Shown piece after piece: positions 17,989 to 28,040 of a stretch of DNA of 64,000 nt. Under the pieces are notes generated by a model, which had not been told where the DNA came from, did no database searches, and was given only the letters and a program-made list of their open reading frames with translations. Position numbers and translations under genes: made by a program. How positions within the stretch are numbered: position 1 is the stretch's first letter; each line of letters starts with the position of its first letter. The stretch comes from DALYLB01 sp964468345 (GTDB lineage Bacteria; Acidobacteriota; Blastocatellia; RBC074): assembly GCA_964468345.1 (NCBI GenBank), contig CAYXVZ010000006.1, positions 92,498 through 156,497 of the forward strand, in the 5' to 3' direction.

Positions 17989-19481
17989 AAGCCGCAACGG
18001 AGATTTCCCAGCCACGAATAGGCCTTTTTTCAAGCGATCGCATCAATCCGATCGTGATCAAGGAGCTGCGACAAGCCGTGCAGAGCCGTTTCGTGACGGC
18101 GGCCCTGATGGCGTTGCTTCTGATCCAGGCGCTGGCGATCGGCATCTATCTGCTCAGCAGCGGCGATGCGGGCGAGAGTTTCTCGGCCGGCCGCGAAGTG
18201 TTCATGGTCCTTTACGCCATTCTATTGGCCATCGGCATGTTGTTTGTGCCTTTTTATACGGCCGCGCGGCTGGCGGCCGAACGATCGGATACCAATGTCG
18301 ACCTGCTGTTCATCACGACGATCAAACCGCGCTCGATCATCGTGGGCAAAATGCTCTCTGCCTGCGTTCTGGCCGGGCTGATTTTCAGCGCTTGCATGCC
18401 GTTCATGACTTTCACCTATTTCCTGCGCGGCATCGACCTGCAAACCATCTTCAGCGCGGTAATCTTCGGGTTGTTCGTCGTGCTGGGCTGCACGCAGGGC
18501 GCGATGCTGATTGCCGCCCTGCCGATCAATCGCGCATTCAAAGTGATCCTGGCGATTGTTGCGCTGGTGTGTTTCATCATCATTTATGTCCTGACACTGA
18601 CCTCGGTCGGCAGATTGACCTTTGACCGAAATCCATTTTCGGGCGCCCGATCGGATTTCTGGACCGGCGTCCTTTCGCTCCTGTCGATCATCGCTTTCCT
18701 GAGCGGTCTTTTTTATATGCTTTCGGTGGCGAGCATCAAACCCATCGCGGCCAATCGCGCGCTGCCGGTGCGGATGTTTCTCAGCATTGGTTGGGCCGTC
18801 AGCGGCGCCGTTGCGATGATCGGCAGTTCCCTGCAGGCGGATCACTCGCTGGTCATCATCTGGACAACCTTTTTCCTGCTGGTCTTTTCGGCCTCGTTCT
18901 TTGTCGCGGTCAGTGAACGCGATGAATACGGCCGCCGCCTGTTGCGGGCCGTTCCGCAAAACCCGCTGAAACGCCTCCTGAGCTTTCCCTTTTTCAGCGG
19001 CGCGGCTAACGGCGTAATCTGGGCTATGACAATGTCGCTGTTGACCGTCGGGATGACCTGGATCTGGGCCAAATCCTTTCGCAGTTATTCCGCCCTCGGC
19101 ACGCTGGTCGACAATCCGAAAAAATTCGGCGGCTTGTGCCTGAATGTATTTGCCTATGCGCTGACGGCCCTTCTGCTCCGCCGCTATCTGTTGAAAAAGA
19201 TTCCTTCGGAATTCACCTGGCTGCTCGCAATGATTCTGCTGGTGCTCGGCAGCACCCTGCCGGTGCTGATCGGCTATCTGGTCTTTTTCAATGATGACTG
19301 GGGCGCCACGGATTTCGGACGCTGGTTTGTCGGAAACCCCTTTGCATGGGGCTACCGTGGCAGCCGCGTCTTTTTTCTGACCGTCGGCGTCACCTGGGCC
19401 GTCATCGTCTGGCTGCTCAGCCTGCCCTGGCTGCTGGGCCGCTTCCGGCAATTTCGAAATTCGGCGACCGCGAATGAATGA
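17985..19481 (+). CDS. ABC transporter permease (ABC-2/GldF-like)
   Basis: The 498-residue product is very hydrophobic with about eleven predicted membrane helices. The first cytoplasmic stretch (SDRINPIVIKELRQAVQSRFV) is the usual start of ABC-2 permeases (NPxxxKELR). Starts overlap the ATPase stop (ATGA) and the last 8 bases overlap the DUF58 gene. Export substrate is not evident; transporters of this class next to MoxR/DUF58/VWA genes are common in several phyla but little studied. Confidence 0.9.
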   Translation: MKAATEISQPRIGLFSSDRINPIVIKELRQAVQSRFVTAALMALLLIQALAIGIYLLSSGDAGESFSAGREVFMVLYAILLAIGMLFVPFYTAARLAAERSDTNVDLLFITTIKPRSIIVGKMLSACVLAGLIFSACMPFMTFTYFLRGIDLQTIFSAVIFGLFVVLGCTQGAMLIAALPINRAFKVILAIVALVCFIIIYVLTLTSVGRLTFDRNPFSGARSDFWTGVLSLLSIIAFLSGLFYMLSVASIKPIAANRALPVRMFLSIGWAVSGAVAMIGSSLQADHSLVIIWTTFFLLVFSASFFVAVSERDEYGRRLLRAVPQNPLKRLLSFPFFSGAANGVIWAMTMSLLTVGMTWIWAKSFRSYSALGTLVDNPKKFGGLCLNVFAYALTALLLRRYLLKKIPSEFTWLLAMILLVLGSTLPVLIGYLVFFNDDWGATDFGRWFVGNPFAWGYRGSRVFFLTVGVTWAVIVWLLSLPWLLGRFRQFRNSATANE

Positions 19482-20343
19482 AGCCTTTCGAAAATTTCTG
19501 ATCGAGGGCGAGCAGGCGGGCCTGCGCTATTCGCTCGCGGAGCCGGCGGGGATGACCGCACCGCGCAGCGGTTTGCATCTGGGCCGGCAGGCCGGCACCT
19601 CGCTTGAATTTCGCGAACACCGCGATTATCAGCCGGGCGATGATCTTCGCCGCGTGGACTGGAATGCCTTCGCCCGTTCGGATCGGCTGACCGTCAAACA
19701 GTATCGCGAAGAAATCAGCCCGCATCTCGACCTTATGCTCGACGCTTCGCGCTCGATGGCGCTGGCCGGCAGCGAAAAAGCCCGCGCCGCGCTGGGCCTG
19801 GCGGCCGCGCTGGCGATCGCCGCTGAAAACGCGGGCTTCACGCACAACGGCTGGCTCGCGGCAAAGCATTGCCTGCCGATCGGCAACGGCAAAGGACGTC
19901 CTTCGACCTGGGAATCGATCGCATTCGATTTTGACGGCGCTTCGGCGGACGCGATCCTTCACGGCGCTTCGCGCTTTCGCCGCATGGGCGTGCGGGTCTT
20001 GCTCAGCGACCTGTTCTGGATGACCGACCCGTCGCGCGTGCTGCAATCGCTGTCGCAGGGAGCCGCCGGCGTCTTCGTGCTGCAGGTCCTGGCGCGGAAC
20101 GACGTCGCGCCCCCCGATCGGGGCCGTATTCGCCTGATCGATTCCGAAACCGGCGAACAGCGCGAACTCTTTCTCGACGAGGCCGCGCTCACCCGCTATC
20201 GCAATGCGCTCGAACGCCACCGGCAAAACTGGCTTCGCGCCGCCAAACAGGCCGGCGCCATTTTTCTGACCGTGATCGCGGAAGATCTTGTTCCGGATTG
20301 GAACCTGGAAATGCTGCATGAGGCGAAGATATTGAAAGGATAG
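19474..20343 (+). CDS. DUF58-domain protein
   Basis: DUF58 proteins have a VWA-like fold and occur beside MoxR ATPases. The diagnostic block FREHRDYQPGDDLRRVDW lies at residues 46-63, followed by NAFARSDRLTVKQYREE, and the domain continues with LDLMLDASRSMA, a DxSxS-type metal site. There is no membrane segment, as usual for the soluble members (289 residues). The start overlaps the permease gene by 8 bases. Its stop codon is the left edge of a purine-rich repeat. Confidence 0.93.
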   Translation: MNEAFRKFLIEGEQAGLRYSLAEPAGMTAPRSGLHLGRQAGTSLEFREHRDYQPGDDLRRVDWNAFARSDRLTVKQYREEISPHLDLMLDASRSMALAGSEKARAALGLAAALAIAAENAGFTHNGWLAAKHCLPIGNGKGRPSTWESIAFDFDGASADAILHGASRFRRMGVRVLLSDLFWMTDPSRVLQSLSQGAAGVFVLQVLARNDVAPPDRGRIRLIDSETGEQRELFLDEAALTRYRNALERHRQNWLRAAKQAGAIFLTVIAEDLVPDWNLEMLHEAKILKG

Positions 20344-20482
20344 GGACGAGGGAGTAGGGGCGAGGGACGAGGGGAAGTGCTGAGGTGAAAGTGCTGAGTA
20401 ATAGCAGTAAGTTCGCAATCATACTGTTTCAGCCACCACTTTTACCTTGCACTCACCTCTCGCCCCTGACCCCTCACCCCTG
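20341..20482. repeat. Imperfect inverted repeat of GGGACGAGGG words at the DUF58 stop codon
   Basis: The left part (20342-20375) repeats GGGACGAGGG/GTAGGGGCGAGGG; the right part (about 20448-20482) is its pyrimidine counterpart (CACCTCTCGCCCCTGACCCC). Matching is patchy, the poorest of the set. It fills the whole gap between the DUF58 and BatA-like genes and ends 5 bases before the latter's ATG. Confidence 0.6.
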
Positions 20483-20487
20483 TTTTC

Positions 20488-22230
20488 ATGCCTATATTCA
20501 CAATTCCAATTGCATTTCTCGCTATTGCAGCGATTCCCGTCCTGGCGGCCATTTATTGGCTGCGCAATCGGGCGCGGGACCGCGAGGTGTCGAGCCTGTT
20601 TCTGTGGATGGACGAGCGGCAGAAATGGGATGGCGGGCGGAAAGTGGAGCGATTGCGAACGCCCCTGTCGTTTTTTCTCGAACTGCTCGCAATCCTGTTG
20701 CTGATTCTCGCGGCGGCGGGGCCGATGATGCGCGCTTCAGATCGCGGACAATCGCTGATTGTCGTGCTGGACGATTCCTTCTCGATGCAGGCGGGAAATC
20801 TGCAAAGCCCTTATCAACAGGCACGCCGCGCGATCGAGGGCGAATTGAGAAACAATTCCTATGATCGGGTGCGTTTCGTGTTGGCCGGCGAAACGCCGCA
20901 ATTGTTGGGCGAGATGGCGCCGGAAACCAATACGCCCGCGGACCTGCTTGCGAACTGGCATTGCAATCACTCACGCGCCGACATGGACGAAGCAATCGCC
21001 TTCGCTTTTGAAATCGGCGGTTCGCGCGCACGCATTCTCGCCGTCAGCGATCATGCGCCGGCGGAACCGCCCGCCGATGGCCGCATGCAATGGTGGTCCT
21101 TCGGATCATCGTCGCAGAATTTCGCCTTCATCAATGCGCTTCGCAATCGGCAGGACACGAAAGATCGCGTCCTGCTCGAAATCGCCAATCTTTCCGATCG
21201 AGCGGGGCAAACGAATCTGACGATCGGCGCCGGCCCGCCGCAAACAATCTCGCTCGGCCCGAGAGAGTCCAAACAGTTTCGCCTGGCGCTCGACGCGAAT
21301 GCGCCCGCGCTTCGCGCAAGCCTCGGCCCGGACGTTCTCGACGTCGACAATCAAATCATTCTTTTTCCGGAACCGCGCAAAGAAGTCGCGACGGATGTCC
21401 GCATCGATGACGGCCGCATCCGGACGCTCTTTGAGCGAGCCCTCGAATCGTTGCCCGAAGCCAAAATCGGCGCGCCCAACCCGAATCTTGTCTTGACGGA
21501 TCAGGCGGCGCGCGCGGCCGGGGAGAAAACCGCCTGGACGCTGCAGATTCTCAGCGAAGCCTCGGCATCGAGTTTTCTCGGTCCCTTTGTGCTCGATCGT
21601 TCGCATCCGTTGACGGACGGGCTGCAACTGGGCGGCGTGATCTGGGGCGGAGGCCAATCGCAGACGCTGGCCGGCGCGCCGGTGATTCTTGCCGGCAATA
21701 TTCCCCTGTTGACGGACCTGGAACGAGCGGGGCGGCACGAACTGCAATTGCGATTTCGCCCCGATTTATCCACCGTGCAGCAAACGCCCGTGTTTCCGAT
21801 TCTGCTGGCCAATCTAATCGAATGGCGCAAACAGGCCCTTCCCGGCTTGCGCGAATCGAACCTTCGCATGGGCGCGCAGGCGTCGCTGGCGCTTCCCGTC
21901 GATCGCAATACCGTAACGATAACAGACCCGGCCGGCGCGCGCCGCGAAGCCAAGGCGGAGGAAAACGAAGTTCTGATTTCCGCCGATCTTCGCGGCGCAT
22001 ATGAAATTTCGGACGGCGAAAAGAAATATGAATTCGCCGTCAATGCGATCGATGCCGCCGAGTCCGATCTGAGCCGCGCCAGTACTGGTCAATGGGGCAA
22101 CTGGGCGCGCTCGACGGAGTTCGAATGGGAATACAGCAACATTGCCTGGATCTTTTTGCTATTGGCGTTGCTGGTGCTGGTGATCCATGGCTGGGCACTC
22201 GCCGATCGCGCGGGGAGGCCCATAAAATAA
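20488..22230 (+). CDS. BatA-like membrane protein with VWA domain
   Basis: The N-terminal 80 residues form the BatA/aerotolerance N-terminal module: one helix at 5-25, the RxVxSLFLW strand, and a second helix at 62-80. A VWA domain follows with the MIDAS motif DDSFSM (95-100). A final helix near residues 555-575 (IAWIFLLLALLVLVIHGWAL) anchors the C-terminus. The product is probably a membrane-bound substrate adaptor for the MoxR ATPase. The ATG has the pyrimidine-rich repeat arm directly upstream and no Shine-Dalgarno sequence. Confidence 0.9.
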   Translation: MPIFTIPIAFLAIAAIPVLAAIYWLRNRARDREVSSLFLWMDERQKWDGGRKVERLRTPLSFFLELLAILLLILAAAGPMMRASDRGQSLIVVLDDSFSMQAGNLQSPYQQARRAIEGELRNNSYDRVRFVLAGETPQLLGEMAPETNTPADLLANWHCNHSRADMDEAIAFAFEIGGSRARILAVSDHAPAEPPADGRMQWWSFGSSSQNFAFINALRNRQDTKDRVLLEIANLSDRAGQTNLTIGAGPPQTISLGPRESKQFRLALDANAPALRASLGPDVLDVDNQIILFPEPRKEVATDVRIDDGRIRTLFERALESLPEAKIGAPNPNLVLTDQAARAAGEKTAWTLQILSEASASSFLGPFVLDRSHPLTDGLQLGGVIWGGGQSQTLAGAPVILAGNIPLLTDLERAGRHELQLRFRPDLSTVQQTPVFPILLANLIEWRKQALPGLRESNLRMGAQASLALPVDRNTVTITDPAGARREAKAEENEVLISADLRGAYEISDGEKKYEFAVNAIDAAESDLSRASTGQWGNWARSTEFEWEYSNIAWIFLLLALLVLVIHGWALADRAGRPIK

Positions 22231-22231
22231 G

Positions 22232-22288
22232 AGGGATTTTCATATGGCATATGTCATATGAAATGTTTCATATGACATATGAAAACTC
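22232..22288. repeat. Inverted repeat of CATATG words
   Basis: The core arms 22248-22263 and 22266-22281 are exact 16-base complements with a 2-base loop; flanking CATATGG and GAAAACTCCC extend the symmetry loosely. The words CATATG, TCATATG and GACATATG are reiterated on both sides. It lies between the stop of the BatA-like gene and the next ATG at 22311. Confidence 0.88.
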
Positions 22289-22310
22289 CCCGCAAAGATA
22301 TCCCTGATCA

Positions 22311-25064
22311 ATGATCACGCTTCTTCATCCAATCTGGTTGGTGCTTGCGATTCCGCTGCTGGCGGCGTGGTGGATCTGGCGGCAGCCGTCCGGCCTGTTG
22401 CAAGGCCTGCGGCTCGCGCTGCTGCTGGCGGCGCTGTTCGCGTTGTGCGGGCTTGCAATTCGATTGCCGAGCCGGCGCGGCACGATTGTCGTGCTGGCGG
22501 ATCGCAGCCTCTCGATGCCGGGCAACAGCGAGGCCGCGCAGAAAGAAGCGATTGAATTGATTCAGCGCGCGATGGATCGCGATGACCGCCTGGCGGTAGT
22601 TTCCTTCGGCGGCGCGGCGGCGGTGGAGCGTTCGCCGCAAACCGGCGCCTTTGCCGGCTTCGGCGCGGCGCTCAATCGGGATGGGTCGAACCTGGCCGAG
22701 GGAATCGAAAAAGCGCTCGCGTTGATCCCCGCGGAATCGCCCGGAAAAATCCTCGTGCTTTCCGATGGCCGATGGACAGGGCGCGATCCTTCATCAGCCG
22801 CGGCGCGCGCGGCGGCGCGCGGCATCAATCTCGATTACCGCACAATGCAGCGATCCGCGGCGAACGACCTGGCAATCGCGGAAGTCGATGCGCCCCTGCG
22901 CGTTTCGCCGGGCGAGGCGTTTCTGATTACGGCATGGGTCAAATCACCGGCGCAGCAGGAAATCAGTTATGAACTGCTTCGCGGCGGCGCGGCCATCGCG
23001 GCGGGAAAAACCACGGTGAGCGCGGGCCTCAATCGACTGACCTTTCGCGATGCGGCGGGCGAAGGCGGCGCGCAAGGCTATTCGCTGCGCATTGCCGGCA
23101 ACGGGGAAGATCCCGTCCCAGAAAACAATCGCGCAAAAATCCTGGTCGGTGTGCGCGGTCCGCGGCCGTTGCTGGTCGTGTCGCAATCTGGCAACTCCGG
23201 GTTGGCGCGATTGCTGACGTCCGGGGGAATGAAGACGCAAACGAGGCTGCCCGCGGATTGCGATTGGTCGCTCGAACAGCTTGCGCAGTATTCAGCCGTC
23301 GTTCTTGAAAATGTTCCGGCCGAGAAAATCACCAATCGAGGCATGGAATCGCTCGCTTCATGGGTCACGGAAACGGGCGCGGGCCTGATGATGACGGGCG
23401 GCAAACAGAGTTACGGACCGGGCGGCTATTTCAAATCGCCGCTCGATCCCCTGCTGCCGGTGTCGATGGAGTTGCGGCAGGAGCATCGAAAGCTGGCGCT
23501 CGCGATCGTCGTGGCGCTCGATCGTTCGGGGAGCATGGCCGTGGAAGCCGGCGGCGGCCGCACGAAGATGGATCTCGCCAATCTCGCTTCCGTGCAGGTG
23601 CTCGATATGCTTTCCCCGATGGACGAGTTCGGCGTGATCGCCATCGACAGCGCCGCGCACGTGATCGCAGACCTGCAACCGGTCAATCAGGCCAAGGGAT
23701 TGCGCGAACAGATTCTCAAGATCGACTCGATGGGCGGCGGCATTTTCGTTTTCGAAGCGCTCTCCGCTTCGGCGGAGATGTTGCTCAATGCCAAAGCGGG
23801 CACGCGGCACATCATTCTGCTCGCGGATGCCGCCGATGCCGAGGAGCCCGGCAAGTACGAAGAACTGCTCGCCAAAACCGGCGCAGCCGGCATCACGGTC
23901 AGCGTCGTCGGCCTCGGCACGCCGGGCGACGTCGATGCGAATCTATTGCGCGATATCGCCAATCGGGGCAAGGGACAGATCTTTTTCACCGAAAATGCCG
24001 AAGAGCTGCCGCGCCTTTTCGCGCAGGACACGATCATCGTCGCGCGAAGCCAGTTTCTGGAAGATCCCGCGCCGATTCAATTCACGGGCGGAATGGTCGC
24101 GCTGACGGGCAAACAGTTCGCGGGGCTGTCTTCGATCGGGGGATACAATCTTTGTTATTTGCGCCCCCAGGCGAGCCTGGCGGCCGTATCGACGGATGAG
24201 TATCAATCGCCGATCGTCGCGTCGTGGCAGGCCGGCGCGGGGCGCGTGCTCGGCTATCTGGGTGAAGCCGACGGAAAATTCGCGGGACAGATGGCGCAAT
24301 GGAACGATGCCGGGGCTTTTTTCACCAGCCTCGCACGTTGGACGGCCGGCGAATCGAATGAGCTGCCGGACAACATGCTGGTCACGCAGGAAATGAAAAA
24401 CGGTGTCAGCCGCATTCGGCTTCATCTCGATCCGGATCGAAATGAAAAGGCCTCTTCACTTGCCACGCTTCCGAAAGTGATCACCCTCTCCGGAAAACCG
24501 GGCAGCAAACCGGAGACGCAAACTGTCGAGATGCGCTGGGCGTCCGCCGACACCCTCGAAGCCGAGATACCGCTCGCGGGCGATGCCACGGCGTTGTCTT
24601 CTCTTGAAATCAATGGGCAGCCTCGCGTGACGCTCTCGCCTGTGACGCTGCCCTATTCGCCAGAGTACGCGCCGTCGACAAACGAAGAAGGCAGCGCAAC
24701 GCTCGCCCGCCTGGCCCAAAGCACGGGCGGCGCGGAAATCATCGATCTTTCCGCGCTCTGGAAAAAAATGCCTCGCCATCCACGGATGGTGGACCTCAGC
24801 TTTTGGCTTTCTCTATTCGCCATCCTGCTCCTGCTTCTGGAAGCATTTGAACGATCCACGGGATTGATCTCGTCGCGGCTCGGAAAGCTCTCCTTCCGGC
24901 TGCCTTCGGCTCGCGTCCCAGCCGCTCCTCCCGCCGAGCCGGACATACCTGCACCATCCTCAGAGCCAACTTCGCCTCCGCCTTCGCCTTCTGCGGCTTC
25001 GCCCTCTCTCGCCGAATCCCTTGCGCAAGCGCGGCAGAATGCCAGAAAAAAAGAGAAACTCTAA
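22311..25064 (+). CDS. Large membrane protein with two VWA domains
   Basis: Two helices at residues 3-22 and 32-50 are followed by a first VWA domain (DRSLSM at 64-69), a beta-rich linker, a segment resembling a class I glutamine amidotransferase fold around 280-380 (LLVVSQSG, VTETGAGLMMTGG) and a second VWA domain with DRSGSM at 403-408. The C-terminal part has a membrane helix near 830-845 and a Pro/Ser/Ala-rich tail. Proteins of this type pair with BatA homologues in MoxR clusters. This is the last gene of the cluster; 924 bases without a clear gene follow. Confidence 0.9.
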   Translation: MITLLHPIWLVLAIPLLAAWWIWRQPSGLLQGLRLALLLAALFALCGLAIRLPSRRGTIVVLADRSLSMPGNSEAAQKEAIELIQRAMDRDDRLAVVSFGGAAAVERSPQTGAFAGFGAALNRDGSNLAEGIEKALALIPAESPGKILVLSDGRWTGRDPSSAAARAAARGINLDYRTMQRSAANDLAIAEVDAPLRVSPGEAFLITAWVKSPAQQEISYELLRGGAAIAAGKTTVSAGLNRLTFRDAAGEGGAQGYSLRIAGNGEDPVPENNRAKILVGVRGPRPLLVVSQSGNSGLARLLTSGGMKTQTRLPADCDWSLEQLAQYSAVVLENVPAEKITNRGMESLASWVTETGAGLMMTGGKQSYGPGGYFKSPLDPLLPVSMELRQEHRKLALAIVVALDRSGSMAVEAGGGRTKMDLANLASVQVLDMLSPMDEFGVIAIDSAAHVIADLQPVNQAKGLREQILKIDSMGGGIFVFEALSASAEMLLNAKAGTRHIILLADAADAEEPGKYEELLAKTGAAGITVSVVGLGTPGDVDANLLRDIANRGKGQIFFTENAEELPRLFAQDTIIVARSQFLEDPAPIQFTGGMVALTGKQFAGLSSIGGYNLCYLRPQASLAAVSTDEYQSPIVASWQAGAGRVLGYLGEADGKFAGQMAQWNDAGAFFTSLARWTAGESNELPDNMLVTQEMKNGVSRIRLHLDPDRNEKASSLATLPKVITLSGKPGSKPETQTVEMRWASADTLEAEIPLAGDATALSSLEINGQPRVTLSPVTLPYSPEYAPSTNEEGSATLARLAQSTGGAEIIDLSALWKKMPRHPRMVDLSFWLSLFAILLLLLEAFERSTGLISSRLGKLSFRLPSARVPAAPPAEPDIPAPSSEPTSPPPSPSAASPSLAESLAQARQNARKKEKL

Positions 25065-25988
25065 TTTTTCCTGATCCAATGTAGGATTCTTCTCTAATCC
25101 AAGTTCTTTTCAACCCGCACTTTCCGCATGTTTAGACGACAATAATGTTAAATTCGGTATTTTAATAAACCCTTCAAACTCGGCAAACTCCCTTGAATAA
25201 AGGCGAATTATTTTATTCCGGAATTTAATTTTATGATGCAATACCCCAAAACCTGAGGTACTATTCCGTCCGACATGGCTGTCGGATACAATCGCCCCGA
25301 TTGTGAATCGTCGAAGACACGCCCCGCACATATGGCACAAAAGAACAGGTCCAAATCTGATACTGGGACTTTAGTTCTATGCCTGTGTTCCAAAGCTTCT
25401 GCCCAAAAGCTTTCAATGGATGGAACCTGTGGTTGGTGTAACAGGTGGTACCAGGTGGTAAAAAGGTTCTTTTCGTTCTGACCCCAAGAATCCTACCTCC
25501 GGAGCCCGATAAAAACTAAAGAGCAAAAACGTTGGTGAGATCGTTGTGCCTGTTCTCCATATAGAGACACAGAATACCAGCGACACGAGATCGAGGCCGT
25601 CACTGGCCTCACGGAATCCCGAGGCGAAGTCGCAGGATTCGCCGGCGGCATGGGATTCAATCACTAGACTACATGCACAAAGAGAATAGGAGCCGAACTC
25701 CGAAACGCGTCCGAAGGGTCGCGCCGTTGCCGGTTCTTTGTACTGCGGGAGTACCGCAGATCGGAATTATGGTGCCGTGGTCAGACAAAGAAAACGCTCC
25801 TGATCGTCTTCGCAAGCGGGTAAGAGGCATGAGTTGCGAACGAATCAGCGCTGGCAGGGATTGGGATGAGGCTGGGGCAGGATTGCCGGACAGAAATGCG
25901 AGACAAGCGGAGTTTCTCTTTGCGATCCCTCAATTGGCTGGCGTCAAGGGCCGTTGGGCTGGAAAACGCCGGACTTGAAAGGTGAAAC
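25065..25988. other. Long gene-free stretch with scattered degenerate repeats
   Basis: No frame here looks coding: short frames on both strands lack family motifs and good ribosome sites. Visible elements are a 10-base tandem (CAGGTGGTAC, CAGGTGGTAA at 25442-25461), a small hairpin CTGCGG/CCGCAG (25743-25759), and an 11-base inverted pair GTAGGATTCTT (25081-25091) / AAGAATCCTAC (25486-25496). The first 200 bases are AT-rich. It must hold the promoter of the chemosensory cluster, which I could not pick out. It may include decayed mobile DNA or an unrecognised RNA gene. Confidence 0.45.
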
Positions 25989-27959
25989 GTGAAACCCAGC
26001 GTGAAATCCAAACATGCAGGTAAACAGCAGGCTATTCTGGTGCAAGAAGGAATTGCCGCCGCGAAAGCAGGAAAAAAAGACGAAGCGGAAGCGCTTCTTA
26101 CGCGCGCAGTGGAACAAGATCCGACGCAGGAGATCGCGTGGCTGTGGCTCGCTTACATTTCAAAGGATGTAAATAGGACGATCACATTTTTACGCAGGGT
26201 TCTGGCACTCAACACCGAGAATGCGCAGGCCAGAACCAGCCTGACCAAAGCCTTGCTGCAACGCGGAATCGCCTATGCGAAAGCCGGCGAGAACCTGTTG
26301 GCGAGAGAGTCGTTGTCGGAAGCGGCCAGTAACAGTCCCCGCGATGAAGCCGCGTGGCTGTGGTTGGCGTCCGTCGCGGAGAACACGGCGAAAATGACGA
26401 GCCACCTGCAAAAAGTATTGGATTTGAATCCCCAGAACGAACGCGCAATCACCTGGCTGAAGTCGCTCGGACAATCGATCGACAGGGTGCAAAAACTCGA
26501 TGGGAAAGGCGGTGCAAAGGAAATTCCCGTCGAAGAGCGGCCTGCTGCCGCTGCGTCTCTCGACTCCCCGGAAGAGAGCGATTTTCAGAATGCCGCAACC
26601 GGTTTGACGCAAGCCGATCAAGCCGGAAGCAACCATCCACCGACGGTATCAATCGACCTCGCCGGACCGATTCAATCCGAAGCGCTTCTCGCCCTGCCCC
26701 GAGAACGGACGAATGAATCGTCTGCCGAGACGCCACCGGTGGAGTTGAAGGCGGAATTCACGGAACTCGAAAATTTCAACCAGCGGCAGACCAGAGATGA
26801 GGAATTGATGGAGACGGGAACGGAAACGGGAGTGGGAACGGAATTGGAGTTGGTGTCGGATGTCCCTGTGACGGAGGTTCAAGCCAATACGACGGATCGC
26901 CCTTCTGCGCCGGATGACCTGCAGCGACGCCTGACCATGAGCCAGGCCGAAGTGTTGGATCTCGAAGCACGCTGGCGCCGCGAGTCGGATGCCCGCATCA
27001 AGGCGGAACAATATGCGGAAGAATTGCAGCAGGAGCTGTATCGCAGCATGAATCTGCGGCGGGAGGCTGAACGCCTGAATCTGAAGGCGGACGTCGCCAT
27101 TCGTGACAGCGAATTGCTCAGGATCGATCTGCGGGAGTTGCAGGAAAAGTTTCAATCGGCCGAGGAATTGCGGCAACAGGAAACCGCCGCCCGGGAAGCC
27201 GCGGAACTACGGGTCAAACAAATCGAAGAAGAAAGCGAAAGGACCATTCAGGAAAAAATCACGGCCATCGCGGGTTCGGGCGTCGCCGATGCCGTTGCGC
27301 GGGAGGAAGCGCTCGCAAAGGCGCGCGCGGCCGAGGCCTGGGTGCAGGAACTGAACGGAAAGTGGCAGGAAGAAATCGCCGCGCGCGAAGCCGCGGAAAA
27401 GCGCGTCAAGGAGTTGGAGGAAGAGCTTACCCGCACGCAGACGCTGCTGCACGAAGCGGAACTCGCATGGACGAAGGTGGAAGTCCAAAAGCATGACGCC
27501 CCAGCCGCACAGAACAAGATCGAACAAAGCCTGGAAGATTCCGAAAAACACATTGCCCGCCTCGAAGAACGGCTGGCCGAAGTTGTGGCGCAACTCGAAG
27601 TGGAGAGTCAAAACCGGGTCAAGGCTGAAAACAAACTTCGCAAGGTGATGGAGGAGAAAAGCGTTCGCCCGATGCGTTATCTGGCGATGAGCGACACGGC
27701 CTTCGATCACAAGGAACTGATGGCCAGCGCATCGCAGGATGACTTCGGACCGATCAAACCAATGGACGGGGAGTCGCGCATCGACTCGACGCTTCCGGGT
27801 TCGATGCGCTTTACGGATTCCCAGGGAATCTTCCAGCAAAAAAGCGAGGAACTCGACTCCAAGGCGACGCTGAAAATGATTCTCTTTGTGCTGATTGTCA
27901 GCGCCTCTCTGTTCAGCCTTGGCTACGTAACCTATATCCTGCTTCAAAACGCCCAGTAA
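25989..27959 (+). CDS. TPR and coiled-coil protein with C-terminal membrane anchor, first gene of the chemosensory cluster
   Basis: From a GTG start with AAAGGTG upstream, residues 15-165 form about four TPR-like repeats (AWLWLAYISKD, AAWLWLASVAEN, VLDLNPQNERAITWLKSLG). A disordered acidic stretch follows to about 310, then roughly 250 residues of Glu/Arg/Ala-rich coiled coil, and a single C-terminal helix (ILFVLIVSASLFSLGYVTYIL). The chain should sit on the cytoplasmic face, tail-anchored. It stands 81 bases before the CheY gene, where other Pil-Chp or Pix clusters have PilG/PatA-type regulators. A scaffold or localisation role for the array is plausible but unproven. Confidence 0.85.
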   Translation: MKPSVKSKHAGKQQAILVQEGIAAAKAGKKDEAEALLTRAVEQDPTQEIAWLWLAYISKDVNRTITFLRRVLALNTENAQARTSLTKALLQRGIAYAKAGENLLARESLSEAASNSPRDEAAWLWLASVAENTAKMTSHLQKVLDLNPQNERAITWLKSLGQSIDRVQKLDGKGGAKEIPVEERPAAAASLDSPEESDFQNAATGLTQADQAGSNHPPTVSIDLAGPIQSEALLALPRERTNESSAETPPVELKAEFTELENFNQRQTRDEELMETGTETGVGTELELVSDVPVTEVQANTTDRPSAPDDLQRRLTMSQAEVLDLEARWRRESDARIKAEQYAEELQQELYRSMNLRREAERLNLKADVAIRDSELLRIDLRELQEKFQSAEELRQQETAAREAAELRVKQIEEESERTIQEKITAIAGSGVADAVAREEALAKARAAEAWVQELNGKWQEEIAAREAAEKRVKELEEELTRTQTLLHEAELAWTKVEVQKHDAPAAQNKIEQSLEDSEKHIARLEERLAEVVAQLEVESQNRVKAENKLRKVMEEKSVRPMRYLAMSDTAFDHKELMASASQDDFGPIKPMDGESRIDSTLPGSMRFTDSQGIFQQKSEELDSKATLKMILFVLIVSASLFSLGYVTYILLQNAQ

Positions 27960-28040
27960 AAAACAGCCGAAGCAGTTCAAACGACACGGTGTTCGCATCC
28001 GGGGCCGCATGAAATTTATCGGACAGCGAAAGGAGAGAGC

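Noticed and set aside
25413..25664. Minus-strand frame of 83 codons in the gene-free stretch
   Set aside because: No ribosome site, no recognisable domain, and overlapping repeat words; possible but not supportable as a gene.
25673..25978. Plus-strand frame of 101 codons just before the TPR gene
   Set aside because: Composition looks random (Arg-rich, no hydrophobic pattern), no ribosome site, no motif.
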